A stretch of DNA of 64,000 bases. Source: Stratiolaelaps scimitus (Eukaryota > Arthropoda > Arachnida > Mesostigmata > Laelapidae). Below, one piece after another: positions 24,301-34,534 of the stretch. A program made the translations under genes and the position numbers. The DNA lies in the NCBI GenBank assembly GCA_019614645.1, contig JABWDB010000021.1, positions 1,116,001 through 1,180,000 of the forward strand. The letters are read 5' to 3'. Position 1 is the first letter of the stretch; each line of letters begins with the position of its first letter. Under the pieces are notes generated by a model. The model saw only the letters and a program-made list of their open reading frames with translations. It was not told the DNA's origin and made no database searches.

Positions 24301-25589
24301 ACCTCTTTGTCGATAACCCGGTGGAATATGCTGGATTGATAAAACAATTCGCTCTAAGTATAACACATTCTGCTAGTTGATGTGAAAGCCGACTGCTTAA
24401 GCGATTGCAGCGGTATTTACTCATTTTTATTGGAACACCAAAAAACTGGGTTCTAAGTGACTAATCTTGCACTGAGTCTTGTGTGTTCATATATGCTCAA
24501 TCTATTTTCTGTAGATGTGTTCTGTTAACTCCTCATGGAGCTCACGGTCAAGACGAATGGTTGAGTCCATAGAAATTATCTGGACTAACTGGAAAACGGA
24601 AGTATCAGATATCTTTCCATCTTGGAAAACGTGGAGAAAATTCCTTTCCTCAATGTACAACATTGACAACACTCAGTTGACCGCACTTCACTGACAATCG
24701 AAGATGCAGCTCAACGACAAGATATTGTTGAAAAGCGAGCAAAGGCCGTCAAAAACATCTATCAAGCAACATCGACATTATTGTTGTCTTCAAGTGACGT
24801 CGATACTCCCCAGGCCTAGTTCATTCTGGTTCAAATATTGACTACACGCTCATTTATGATTGAAGAATGATTTCAGCATATGTGGCAAACATTAACTTAC
24901 ATTATTATCTTTGGATATGTTAGCTTGTTTCGACCTGCACGAGAACATCTCTTAGAAAGATGAGAAGAATCAAAGATGGGAAGAAGTGGTGAGGCTAAAC
25001 AATAAAGATAAATTTGCGGTGGATAGCAGCCTGTTTTGTTCACTAGATATGTGTTATTACTTATGAAAAATAAAAGTTGTTCGATAACATGTAATCGTAT
25101 ATCGCATTCTACTCTCGGTCATTTTAACTGGATGAATTGAAATGAAAATTTGACTCAAAAGTGTACCAGCCTAAATAGAGTCGATCTCGATAGAACACAA
25201 AACTAAAGTCGTTTTCGTTGTCAATTCGGATATATATATTTATAGAAAACTTTGCAAACTAATTTTATATCATTTTGCTATACGTGTCAAAGAAGAGAAC
25301 GGTTGAAATATGATGTTTTCTTTTCTTCAGAGGTCGATGTGAAGCGAGATAATGATAATGCTATTTGCGTTCGTTTTTGCATCAGGAATACTGCCCTCGA
25401 TGTCCACCGCCTGTTCTTGATGAGGAGGAACCTGAGAAGGATGAACTAGCTCAACCTGAGGTAGAGCCGCAAGGTGACGAAGAACAAGAACCACAGCCAC
25501 AACAACGACGACAAGGGCCTCAAGTACAACCAGGACAAGAGGATCTGGTTGATCCGGCCGAACTATTGGCAGTACAGCTTGATGTGTAA
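736..25589 (+). CDS. ZNFX1: NFX1-type zinc-finger SF1 helicase, ZNFX1 homologue (24 exons, possibly 5'-partial)
   Basis: RNA helicase of the Upf1-like SF1 group with NF-X1 zinc fingers. The family acts in small-RNA silencing (C. elegans ZNFX-1, yeast Hrr1) and in vertebrate RNA sensing. Coding exons: 736-1038, 1661-1792, 2338-2533, 2641-2837, 3083-3287, 3589-3708, 6605-6816, 7341-7581, 8298-8538, 10812-10986, 11659-12089, 13271-13491, 14568-14789, 15002-15177, 15921-16065, 16642-16887, 17120-17291, 18144-18275, 18667-18747, 19235-20025, 20737-21590, 21807-21923, 22987-23073, 25386-25589. Every junction is GT-AG, all phases agree, and the lengths sum to 5,901 nt (1,966 codons plus stop), close to the size of vertebrate ZNFX1. 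The first ATG (736) has a weak context and a possible acceptor follows at 744-745. Fewer residues precede the helicase core than I expect for the family, so upstream exons may lie outside the window. The 3' end is supported by AATAAA at 25716. Confidence 0.93.
1425..1525 (-). repeat. tRNA-derived SINE fragment, copy 1
   Basis: Read on the minus strand this stretch contains CATTCGTGTGCGCCTTGCAA, then CGGAGGA, then a degraded B box (GAGTTCGACC) and TTGCACACTTGCAT. The same order and nearly the same sequence appears on the plus strand at 23525-23610, so the two belong to one family. It lies in the first ZNFX1 intron. Confidence 0.7.
2188..2265 (+). repeat. tRNA-like sequence, probably another SINE head
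   Basis: A box-A-like element (TGGCTTGGACGG) is followed about 45 nt later by a box-B-like element (AGTTTCGAGTC). The spacing suits an internal RNA polymerase III promoter, but the stretch does not fold into a credible tRNA with paired acceptor ends. I read it as a relic of a tRNA-derived element in the second ZNFX1 intron. Confidence 0.4.
4090..6530 (+). mobile_element. R1-clade non-LTR retrotransposon, internally deleted and broken
   Basis: The 5' part (about 4100-4400) has two diverged tandem units that share GAGTTCTCGATTT and GTAACGT/GATAACGT, like the repeated 5' leader of some R1 elements. A gag-like ORF1 starts near the ATG at 4549 and is broken by frame changes. Lysine/glutamate-rich coiled-coil pieces occupy 4640-4999 and 5021-5416. 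ORF2 begins after 5417 with [16 protein letters not shown], the usual start of an R1 endonuclease, and has a stop within 30 codons. A short endonuclease piece (VYISPN, near 5630) is joined directly to the end of the reverse-transcriptase region ([11 protein letters not shown], about 5784-5816, then WSLRIPE). The C-terminal Cys motif ([21 protein letters not shown]) follows in the same frame with one stop at 6087. Most of the endonuclease and all catalytic RT motifs are missing. It lies in the 3709-6604 intron of ZNFX1 in the same orientation. Confidence 0.85.
9380..10780 (+). mobile_element. Degraded LINE reverse-transcriptase remnant
   Basis: Short reverse-transcriptase-like pieces occur in all three plus frames with many stops. 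One reads CADDIK (near 10054), resembling the YADD box. Another (near 10535-10560) reads VDVIYCDF, resembling the conserved block just before the finger domain. A third (near 10690-10750) reads [23 protein letters not shown], resembling the segment before the YADD box. The CADD piece lies upstream of the other two, opposite to their order in an intact enzyme, so the remnant is rearranged or made of two insertions. It sits in the 8539-10811 intron of ZNFX1. Confidence 0.5.
12590..13226 (-). mobile_element. LINE reverse-transcriptase fragment, antisense to ZNFX1
   Basis: The minus strand encodes [16 protein letters not shown] followed by [20 protein letters not shown] and LPSMGVRP (about 13200 down to 13030). 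This is the jockey/RTE-like RT block (TVDNLL, VIYTDF, LL..L..MGI). The normally invariant AFD is read here as SDF, so the copy is dead. Further weak coding-like sequence continues down to about 12590 in another frame. It lies in the 12090-13270 intron. Confidence 0.7.
15596..15619. repeat. (TAA)n microsatellite
   Basis: Eight consecutive TAA units in a ZNFX1 intron. Confidence 0.9.
17120..21590 (+). other. ZNFX1: ZNFX1 exons 17-21: NF-X1-type zinc-finger array
   Basis: This part is cysteine/histidine-rich with repeated C-x-H-x-C units such as [39 protein letters not shown] and [15 protein letters not shown]. They follow the NF-X1 zinc-finger pattern, spread over five exons and about residues 1155-1831. 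Between the classical fingers are degenerate units ([33 protein letters not shown]) in the large exon 19235-20025, so the array looks expanded there. The second half of exon 20737-21590 is an alpha-helical region ([19 protein letters not shown] onwards) that matches the block after the fingers in ZNFX1. The array probably binds RNA or protein partners. Confidence 0.9.
18309..18342. repeat. (TA)n plus poly-T tract
   Basis: About 11 TA units run directly into 12 T residues, 35 bases downstream of a ZNFX1 exon. The poly-T could be the reverse of a retrotransposed A-tail. Confidence 0.85.
22005..22320 (+). repeat. Interspersed repeat, copy A (pair with 48695-48985)
   Basis: This stretch aligns by eye with 48695-48985. 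Shared landmarks in order are CACGTGTGG, TATCAACTCT(C/T)ACGCATA, GATTAAG(A/G)(T/C)CAACAA, TTTATTATA, GTGAGT, CTGGAC and AGTACTGCC. The copies are about 75-80% alike with small indels. I found no protein similarity or clear inverted termini, so it is a short nonautonomous element of unknown class. Confidence 0.65.
23517..23705 (+). repeat. tRNA-derived SINE, copy 2 (best preserved)
   Basis: The box A region GGTGGCGTGGTGCATTCG is followed by a good box B, GGGTTCGATCCCC (about 23577-23589). Then comes a tRNA-unrelated body with TTTGCATTTAAAGAGG, CTATGAAGCAA, GAAAGCAG and GGCTGTGAGTCAG. The body is shared with the copy at 38715. It lies in the last ZNFX1 intron (23074-25385). The rest of that intron, to 25385, shows nothing else I can name. 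Confidence 0.75.
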
Positions 25590-25715
25590 TGAGCGAGGTT
25601 GGCATCAAGAGTATCTAGTCTCACAAAGCGGATACCGTTGTTAACGCAATGTTAATGGGAAGGAAGATTGAAATCGGTGTTGACTAAATGTACTATTTTA
25701 AAAATATTGCTCTTT

Positions 25716-25721
25716 AATAAA
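25716..25721 (+). terminator. ZNFX1 polyadenylation signal
   Basis: Canonical AATAAA, 127 nt after the stop codon. Confidence 0.8.
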
Positions 25722-26984
25722 GCCTTGTAATAGCATCATATAAAAACATTTACCACCAACTACAGAATTTATTTTCGCAAATATCGCTTCAATGTCTCGC
25801 CAACACAGAAGTAACTTGCAACCATATTGAGATGAAGGTTGTTCTAGCAGAAATGAACACACTGTAACGACTTTTTGAAGAGTGTAATTTTTATTGCTTT
25901 GACAGCATTACACTGTAACTCCCCGGTGATTGGTGGTCATGAAACGTCGATGGGAATCAAAATTTGGACTCCCGCCTATATTGCACTTCGTGTGCACATA
26001 GAACTACCTCTAGAACTATAGTATCGGTTTTGACCAGCAACGATATCACAATAGGTCGCATGGCCTACTGTGAAATAACAATTTTATCATAACAATGTAT
26101 AACGAATACTTGCTAGGTATGTATGAATAAAATGAAATCATTATGAATATTGTGCATATCCTTAAATTATTAGAGAGTAAGTCGGACGCAGCATGCTATT
26201 TCAGGTCTTCCCATATTTAAACAGTGCATGAAGTATTCAGGGAAGCCAAGAACAAATAATAAGAACAGAAATTAAGACAACCTAAAACTGTCTGTCGCGT
26301 TGGCTTCGAACACTGAAGTGACGAATATTTTAATATCATTAATACTTACCAATACAATTACCAATTACAATTACCGTGTGCTGAATAAGGAAACTTTTGG
26401 TTGGACCAAAACAACTTATACGGTATCTTTAATTAAGATTGATAAGTTATCAAGTGTATACATTTGATGCACGTCAATCCAAACCAACTTGAACTTCAGT
26501 TGTGTGACGATTGATTAGTCGGGATCTTCTTGTACTAGTTAAATTCGTTTCAATATACACAGACTATGGTATCACTATTTGTTGCACTACGAGCGCACGT
26601 TTCTGTTTTCGAATTACATTGGTAACATTGGTTACAGACATAACAATTTGATTTCGGAAAGTTGTTGACGTTAGTATATATGACGAAATAGAAATAATTT
26701 GTTTCATCAACAGAGTATCAGGATAATCTATGTTTAAAGGAAACGTCGTATGTTCCTTAAATGTTCTTTAAACGACTTCCGAATTTTCAAGTACTGGTCA
26801 CATAAAGGGCAACTTATTTATTAATAACACTATTTGTATGGCTAGAATAATTTCTTTTGAGCATCCGGCTTTACATAATTGCGTAACCCAGTACGAGCGA
26901 CCCAACAAAGTCATTAGAATCCTTTAAACTCTCGAAAGTCATGAGACATGGTTAAAGTGGTTGCTTCATTTGAAATAGCAATAA
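25722..26984. other. Intergenic gap between convergent ZNFX1 and FARSA
   Basis: AT-rich sequence with stops in all frames. I see no gene or repeat in it. Confidence 0.7.
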
Positions 26985-26990
26985 TTTATT
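26985..26990 (-). terminator. FARSA polyadenylation signal
   Basis: AATAAA on the minus strand, 81 nt past the FARSA stop codon. Confidence 0.75.
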
Positions 26991-27070
26991 TCCATAAGTA
27001 AACTAGCACGTGGTCGAAAGTGCTGAGTTAAGCAGAGCGGCAGACATCAAAAACAAAGAAGCAACAAACG

Positions 27071-30000
27071 TTAGTCCTTATCGAGTCGACAAATTGGATT
27101 GTTGTACACCATCTGCAGATCAACCTTGTGCCCTACGAGGTCGCGGATGTTGTCGATGCCGTACTTAATCATCGTCGGCCGCTCCAACGATAGGCCCCAT
27201 GCAATAACCTGAGAGATTCAAAGTTCGCAGGAAACAGGGAGAAATTCTAAAATCATCGGGATGCTAATCGCACATTGATACAATAATAACCTGCAGTTCA
27301 ATGACGTCCACTTAACATTGCTATATATAAGTGTGACTTAATACTTGGAATCATAAACGTGGTACATTTTTGTGCACGTTACTCTCGGTGGCTCATCCCG
27401 TTAACGCAGTCGGACAAATGATTCCTCAAATTGGTTCACTGCACATTATTGGTTATAAATTTAGGTCTACTTTTCACTCTTGGTAGCAGAGAAAGCGAAG
27501 GAGAGAGATTTACCTGAACATCATCTGGCAGGCCCATGGGCAGCAACATCTCGGGCCGGAACATCCCGCTGTTGCCAACTTCAACCCATTTTCCCAGACC
27601 CTCGTGATACGAAAAGATCTCCATTGAAGGCTCGGTGTACGGATTATAAGCCGGCTTGAACCTGATTTTATCGATTCCTGAATATAAAAACAAACTCAAA
27701 TAAGGGAACAACCTAGCTGACAGATATGAAACCAGCGATGGATAGCTTAAATAAATTAAACGAATAGAAATGGCAATATGGAAGAAGCTGTGGCTATTAA
27801 TATTGACTTGGACGGGAATTTCGAAAGAGGCTCGGGTTGGCCAGTGTCCATCGGATACACCAATGTCCAATTCATATCCCCTGATTAGAAATTGGGCATA
27901 TCGTTATTTTCTGTCGGATACTTGCAATATTAATGCATTGCTTGGCTTAAACCATCATTGAAAGCAACGAATCATTTAGAGACTGTAAAATACCCACCTT
28001 GAAGATATATGTTTGTTTTTTGCAAGGTGCAAGTCTACTAGTACGAAAATAAATTGAGTGTAAATGGCCTCCACCACTGAACACGTACCAAGCTTGTCAA
28101 AGAACGTCTTGATGACGCCCATGAGGTTTCCAAGGTTCAGATTTCTGTCGGCTACCACTCCTTCGATCTGATGAAATTCTGCGAGATGAGTCGCGTCCAA
28201 AGTCTCATTGCGGAATACACGATCGATACTGAAGTATTTCGCCGGCTAAAATTTCAGGTTACATTTTAATTAATTGAACAACGAATCTCTCAGATATATT
28301 GTGCCCAGCAATGTTCGCAATTAAGCATACTTAGTTTCATATAAATACGTGGTCATATATATAAACATGATCACAGAAAAAATAGTACACAAAATACTCG
28401 AGAGATACATAAAGATAAATAAAGGAGAACGCGCACTGTATGCGATGGAACTAATCAGTAAGTAAACACTAAGACGACTGACTTAATAAGCAGAACGACA
28501 AACGCTTGGATATTGAAGATGCTTGCCTGCCGACCATATTCGGGTAGCAGTCTCATACCTTAAACCCTTCTTGAGCTAGCTTGTATAGCATTCTGGCGGA
28601 GACGGCCGTCGTATGCGTTCTTAGGAGGTTCTTTTGCGCTTCACTATATTGCCAGTTGTAGTTGTAGCCAATTGATTCATAACCACCTGATGAGTGAGTT
28701 TTGCGGACAGTCTCGGCATATTTTTCAGGATAGTTGCAGCTCGTCGCTGGATCTGTGAATAGATAAAACGAGCAACGAAGTACGTTACAGGAGTTTTGGT
28801 TTCACTAAGAGTGAATAATTATTCATGCCTGTGGATTCGAAATTATTTATATTGAGTACTGTAGGTGTCACTGATGTCCTACCCGCAACGAAGAATGTAT
28901 CGTGTGCATCTCTGGCAGGGTGCTGTTGAGGTTGGAAGAGCGCATCGAAGTTCCAGAAAGAGCTCTCCACGAATCTGTTAGTTGGCATTTCTTCGAAGCC
29001 CATCTCGAGGAAGATTTGTCGGAACTCTGCCCGCACCTTCATTAAGGGATGTAGTTGTCCTCGATCAGGTTGGATTCCCATTGCATGGAAGTTATACTCC
29101 TTGAATGACTTGGTTTTCCAATCCCCCGAAGCAATCAAATCCGCGGTGAGATCAGTTTCCTGTTTCGCTAGCTCGAGTACGAACGCGGGGCCCTTCTTGA
29201 TATCGTATGTTTTCAACAGAATCTCTTGAATGAGCTTGCGCTTTTTCAAGTCATTTCGCTTGCTCTCATCAACAGCACTATTTCCTTAAATAATGTTTTA
29301 TTTGCACAAAAACAAGCGTTAACACTAATAAACCACACACTCAGTTTGAATAGCCTCTTCAGTACACAAACAGAAATATTCTTCAAATACATCTGTACTA
29401 GCGAAACATATCTTATATATTTATAGTCTAATATATTATAGTTCATACAAATATTTACACATATAAATCAAAATATAGTTAGCTGAGACATAGAAATGAC
29501 ATCAAGAGTAATCCGACGGCAAACAGCCCAAATTAACTGTGTTACTCTACCTCAAGTCACTAATGGGAAAATCCTCTACGTAAAATAAAATAACTTTCAT
29601 TATGCTCTTCATACCTTTCGCGATATCAGCCAGCAACTCCTTAACTTCATCCTTGATAGAGTCCACCTTCCGTACAACTCTAGGGCCTTCAGGATGCGCC
29701 TTATCCAGGGCGATCCAACCGTTCGACATAGCCTTGCTGAAACCTACTTTCCCCACGGCGCCCACAGATTTCTGTGAGTACAGCGGTGCAAGAAATTTGT
29801 TCATGATGTTTTTTTTTAAATAAAACACGGAAAGAAGACAGAAGAAGTTTTTCGTTAAAATCGTTTCTCGACCCCGAGGTCACCCGTGGATCGTCAAAAT
29901 GCGCAATGAAAAACTAGATTTGAAATACCTTATTCACATAAAGACTAGGTTAAGTCAACACAGAGAAATCGAAATAACATATGATTATATGTAGCGCGAC

Positions 30001-32231
30001 CCGAGTAGATGAGTAAAGCTTAAATATATCTTTATCTATCTCAAGATAATTTGCGTAAAACCTTATTTAGTGAAAATATAATACAAACCATGAGGTCTGC
30101 TTGTTTAATTCCATCAGTGGGTACTGCGTTGAACACAAGTGCTTCATGGCTACCCTTGGTAGCGATTTCAGCACCTTCCGTTGTAAGCTCGATACGCTTT
30201 TCAGTTTTGAGCTTAGCATCGATAACCTATACAGAAGAAAACAATGCGAAACAATTATAGCTTAACACGCAAATGCTTGTAACTTCAGGCATTTCTATTA
30301 TAGGTAAAGGTAGATTTTATTATTCACCGCAATAACAGCAGGACCCTCCAGGAAAAGACATTATTATTTATACATTTGCGATCCACTGCGTAAAATATTC
30401 CTGAGAACAACAAGGAAATGGTCAGCTATGTTTAGCTTCCTTCTCTGATGGAACATACTAATACCGCGCTATATTGTATAGTCCACTGATGGGTCTAAGT
30501 ACAATTGGCTCTCTTGGTATACCACACTTGACGCGAATCCTGCGTAAAAACCTTTACTGAACCCTCTCAGGGTCATGCGATCTTTTTAAGTACTGTTCTA
30601 TATCACAGAACAGTAGAGATACGTGAGAACGACTAGGCTCTTGTAAAGTGTCAGACAGAAGTCAGCTTCCTTATCAACGAACCAAATATGCTTTTAATTT
30701 AAAACTTTACGGCTAAACAATTGACTCAACAATTCGAAACACTGTACTACACACCGAATTAGGCAAACGAACAACATCACTGATATATGAGTTCAACTTC
30801 AGAGCAAAACTGATCAACAACATCCAGATTCCGAACGATACTGCATCTTTGTAAGAGGGCACCATAAATCACAGACAAAGTCATGATAGCCGGACAAGGC
30901 CAGAGCACACTTGGGAACAGGAATTAACATATCATTTCAATCGCATTTTGTGACAAGCGAGAAATTCCTTTTATGGAGGCCAATAGTTTCAGCTTGATAG
31001 ATTGCACTTAAGTGGGAGAGTCTTTATTTTGTTTATAATTGACTCAGCCGTAATCACGAGTGACGAACAGTCTGACCTCGCATTATTCATAACAGCGGCA
31101 ACCTACAGAAGCTGAGGTCGTCTCCATTTAAATCATAAATGTGCTTATTAAGCTGCCTAAAATTAATATTAGTGTGCCGGACAGGTGTGAAGACAGAAAA
31201 TATGATATAGCGCATAATTATTATACATATTCTCTAAAAAAACTTAAATATCTATGAGATGTATGTAACATTGCGTCAGTATTTTGGATATAAACATACA
31301 CAATTGTTCATTTCAATCACTAAGATCTCGTATATGTGCGTATACTTTAGCGTATATGTGCAATTTGGAAGTATTTGTCACCAATAATCAAAAGACAGTT
31401 TTTCATAGAATCGATTAAATTAGATGAGCTGAATTCGACCTATTTGGAGAAGCAGTTCTCCTTAAGAAAAGCCGGGTTGATATAATAACTACCCTAGGTA
31501 GATACTATGAACAAAACAACCGAGAAATACCACAATATGTCTCGACATAAATTGGAAGGGTTAGGTTAGTTCTGGAGGTATTCGTCTACACACAGCATCC
31601 AAGATATCATGGATACATAATCATTTTCTATGCTAATCTCCTACATCATGTGTTGCTTTTGTTGGTCAGCGCTGTATTTGGCGACCCCCCGACCTGCCCT
31701 GATTGAATGCGCTATTCTATTACCAATCTAAGAGGTCTTGAAAAACTAAATACAACCAGAACAACCCGAATCATCTTGTTTCTAATGACGTGTACTACAC
31801 ATAACCTCTTAACGTGCACGATTATGATTGTTCCTAAGGTCACGCCAGTGGCGGCACCTGTCCACGTAATACCCATGTGGAACGAAAGAAGACCCGTGTC
31901 TCCGGCAGGCCGAGATGGGGAAAATTGTGTGGATTCATTCACAAGCTGAGTGACCGTATTTGATCTAGAATTTTGCAAATATCAATAGCGCAAAGCAGAT
32001 ACTGTCACCACAGACTGCAATGTCATAAGTCTGTAAATAAGTGGGTTTGTGACCATTCAGATACTTAACATGCCATTATATGATGGTACCTACCTCTGGA
32101 AAGGAGAGAATCGATTTCACGGCGCCAACAATTTTTTGGTGATCCTGTCCCAGAAATTTCGCGCACTGTGTCGAAGTAAGTTCGTTTCTCTTGTCCAGTA
32201 ACGCTAGAACATCCGTCACTAATGTGGCCAT
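27071..32231 (-). CDS. FARSA: Phenylalanyl-tRNA synthetase alpha subunit, cytosolic
   Basis: Class II aminoacyl-tRNA synthetase subunit that charges tRNA-Phe as an alpha2-beta2 heterotetramer in the cytosol. Exons on the minus strand, 5' to 3': 32231-32094, 30226-30089, 29771-29615, 29284-28883, 28752-28559, 28245-28089, 27677-27514, 27208-27071. They sum to 1,488 nt, giving 495 aa, near the family's usual ~500. The N-terminal winged-helix region contains [11 protein letters not shown]. The catalytic part shows [28 protein letters not shown], motif 2 ([19 protein letters not shown], about 354-372), the Phe-pocket block [36 protein letters not shown] and motif 3 ([14 protein letters not shown], from about 455). 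All look intact. The start [12 protein letters not shown] was chosen by comparison with the family. An in-frame ATG 72 nt upstream would add 24 basic residues. The first intron is 1.9 kb. Confidence 0.96.
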
Positions 32232-34522
32232 GTTAATTGTTTCACTGCACGAGACCACAACTCGTTTAACAACCGTCGAACTTTTTCTTGGACTAGACGG
32301 CACAAAAACAATATCAAGTGTCGAAAATGCTGAACATGCTGTGGGGCCTCCTCTCCCTCGCTCTCACACGTTCTATGAATGCCAGTCCGAAGTAACGCGG
32401 CACTATTTCGAAAAAAGGAATTCTCCTTTATTTCCTACGACACGGTGAAGTTCGCTCCTACTAGAATCAACCAAGGTAATCATAGTGAACGGGCAATTGC
32501 AAGACCTATTAAGGGAACACTGAAAGGCAGAAATGTTCTCGTGCGCCCGGAAAAGAGATCACTTGAATGCATCTCATTTATCACTATGAGCACAGCGTCT
32601 GCGATACCACGATATAATTTCAAATTATGTCCTATTATAATAGTATTTCTATGAGAAAACGTCGAAAACAGTAACTTCCATCAAATACAAATAGTAATCT
32701 GAAGGCGACCTTCAGATCCGTGGTTCATTTATCATCTTGTTGTAAAATTAAATTCATTTTGAAACTCATTTTAAATTAGAGCACTCGATATTTCTAGGTG
32801 CCCAAACCGGTGATCGACATCGTCAACAATTCCAGAAGGGGACAAGGGGCGGGGGGGGGGGTCACAGTGTTGACATACATTAGCCTTTTTTAGCTCTTTA
32901 AAAAAAGTATGAAAACTAAGCGGGAATTTATTCTCACAGTCGTCGCCTTTATTCGGAGATATGAAGAAGTCCCCTTATGGAATGGAGCTAAGCTGATTGT
33001 AATTTGCTCATATAAAATCAGATATTAATCATTGGTCACCGTGATACACGATGCTATCTTATACGTGTATTCTATCGTTTTTTTTTCTGGGAAGCTTTTT
33101 GTCAAGATCTATTCGGGCGAGGAATCTAAACGTGTCTTGTTATCATAGAGAATTGGTTATATGCCTACGCAGAAGACAATGTTTATGATTAGAACGTTTA
33201 GTTAATTCGGTAAAACAAAGTTCGTTGTACAAATGCCAAACATAGAACATGAGCAGATTTAAGCAGATAACAATACATACGTATTACAATATTAGAGCGA
33301 TATTAATTAATAATCTCGGACAAAAGAATTTGTGAGATGAAATGGGCTCAATGGTCCGTTCAAAAAATTGTATGTTATTAATATCGAGTTGTTGGCTCGC
33401 TCAGCGCGGTATTGCTTTCGAGTTGGTGCCGCGTATATACCCGCTGTCACAAACTAACTGGCGGAACCGATAAAATCCATGAATTAAGGAGTTTCAGGCT
33501 CGAATTATTCGCAACAAATTCATATGTAAAGGTTGTGCATTTAATTGTGGTCTTGTTTTGTGCGTGAAGCTGCATTGCAGATTGGGCTATTTCTTTCTTA
33601 CGTGGACCCTTTAATCTAGTAAACTAGATCGCCCATATAAATTCTTGTTTTGTTGAAGCTAAACCTTGCAAGTTTATTGAACATCTTTTATTAGTCAACT
33701 GGTTAGTCCAGAACAGTGAGTATAAATTCTGCCCTTTGTTCAGGTTTCTTGCATATGACTGAATGGCTGAGTCAGTCAGTTTGGTTGACTTTTCGCCATA
33801 CTGTCTAAGTTTCAGTGCATCAAACCTTTTAGATGTGCACTGGTGACAGTCATTTTATAACTTTTAATTGTGACCCCCATGAAGATACTTATTAAACCAT
33901 GGCAATATATATATATATAGCTAAGATATGTGCTCGTGTACCTCTAAACTTCGGTTACCTATCAAGGCACACACGCACCTCCCAATTGATCCCTTCTCTT
34001 TCGAACATGCAGTGTCATTACTTACTTGGTTTTTGCTATTTATTTCGAAAACGGTGAGATTCGGGAAAGGAGTATGAGGACTCCCGATGCATCTGCAGTT
34101 GATATCAAGAGTTGTTTAAAATGACTTGGGAGCTATCGACACTAACTTCGATTTTTTCTGTAAGAAGCGGACCAGAATACTTTTCATCGTCTCTTAGTTT
34201 TGAATGAGCTAATACTCTCACATTTTTTCTATAAAGTTATTAATACTTAAACATTTTTTTACAAGGAGTACTAAATAATACTAATATTTATTTCATATTT
34301 TTGTTTTGAGCGATTTGTTCCTTATTTCTTTATGTATTTTCTCGAAGTTTACTTGTCGCGGAACTTCCATGATAGATTTTAATATAATTTCTATTTTTAA
34401 TAGATTTTCGCATGTTTAATGACTGTCACAATAAATGTTTATTACTGTTATATAATTTAGGTTTTCTGTTGGGTAAAAGATGTTCTTTACTATCTAACTC
34501 TATGGTGGCTTTTACTTTACAG
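32232..34522. promoter_or_regulatory. Head-to-head intergenic region between FARSA (-) and RdRP (+)
   Basis: The coding starts of FARSA and RdRP face away from each other across 2.3 kb, so both promoters must lie here. An acceptor at 34521-34522 just before the RdRP ATG shows that RdRP has at least one upstream noncoding exon in or beyond this region. A run of about ten Gs lies at 32851-32860 and a (TA)n tract near 33905-33919. I cannot identify a TATA box or initiator with confidence. No other gene is visible. Confidence 0.5.
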
Positions 34523-34534
34523 TTTGCGGTCACC

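Larger units (their letters stand above)
21807..25589 (+). other. ZNFX1: ZNFX1 exons 22-24: C-terminal exons with a divergent zinc finger and acidic/Q-rich tail
   Basis: Exon 21807-21923 is helical. Exons 22987-23073 and 25386-25589 join to give [22 protein letters not shown], where Cys/His spacing resembles a compact RZ-type finger with one half on each side of a 2.3-kb intron. The last 55 or so residues are very rich in Glu, Gln and Pro (for example [20 protein letters not shown]) and look disordered. The stop is TAA at 25587-25589. The reading frame and both splice sites of each exon are consistent with the rest of the gene. Confidence 0.8.

Noticed and set aside
25327..25608. Minus-strand open frame over the last ZNFX1 exon
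   Set aside because: It is the shadow of the Glu/Gln/Pro-rich tail on the other strand.
31707..31978. Overlapping open frames on both strands in the first FARSA intron
   Set aside because: Neither frame has splice partners or a recognisable motif; treated as intron.
34412..34534. Upstream in-frame ATG for RdRP
   Set aside because: A good acceptor (CTTTACAG) lies between it and the better ATG at 34535, and the upstream residues look like translated intron.
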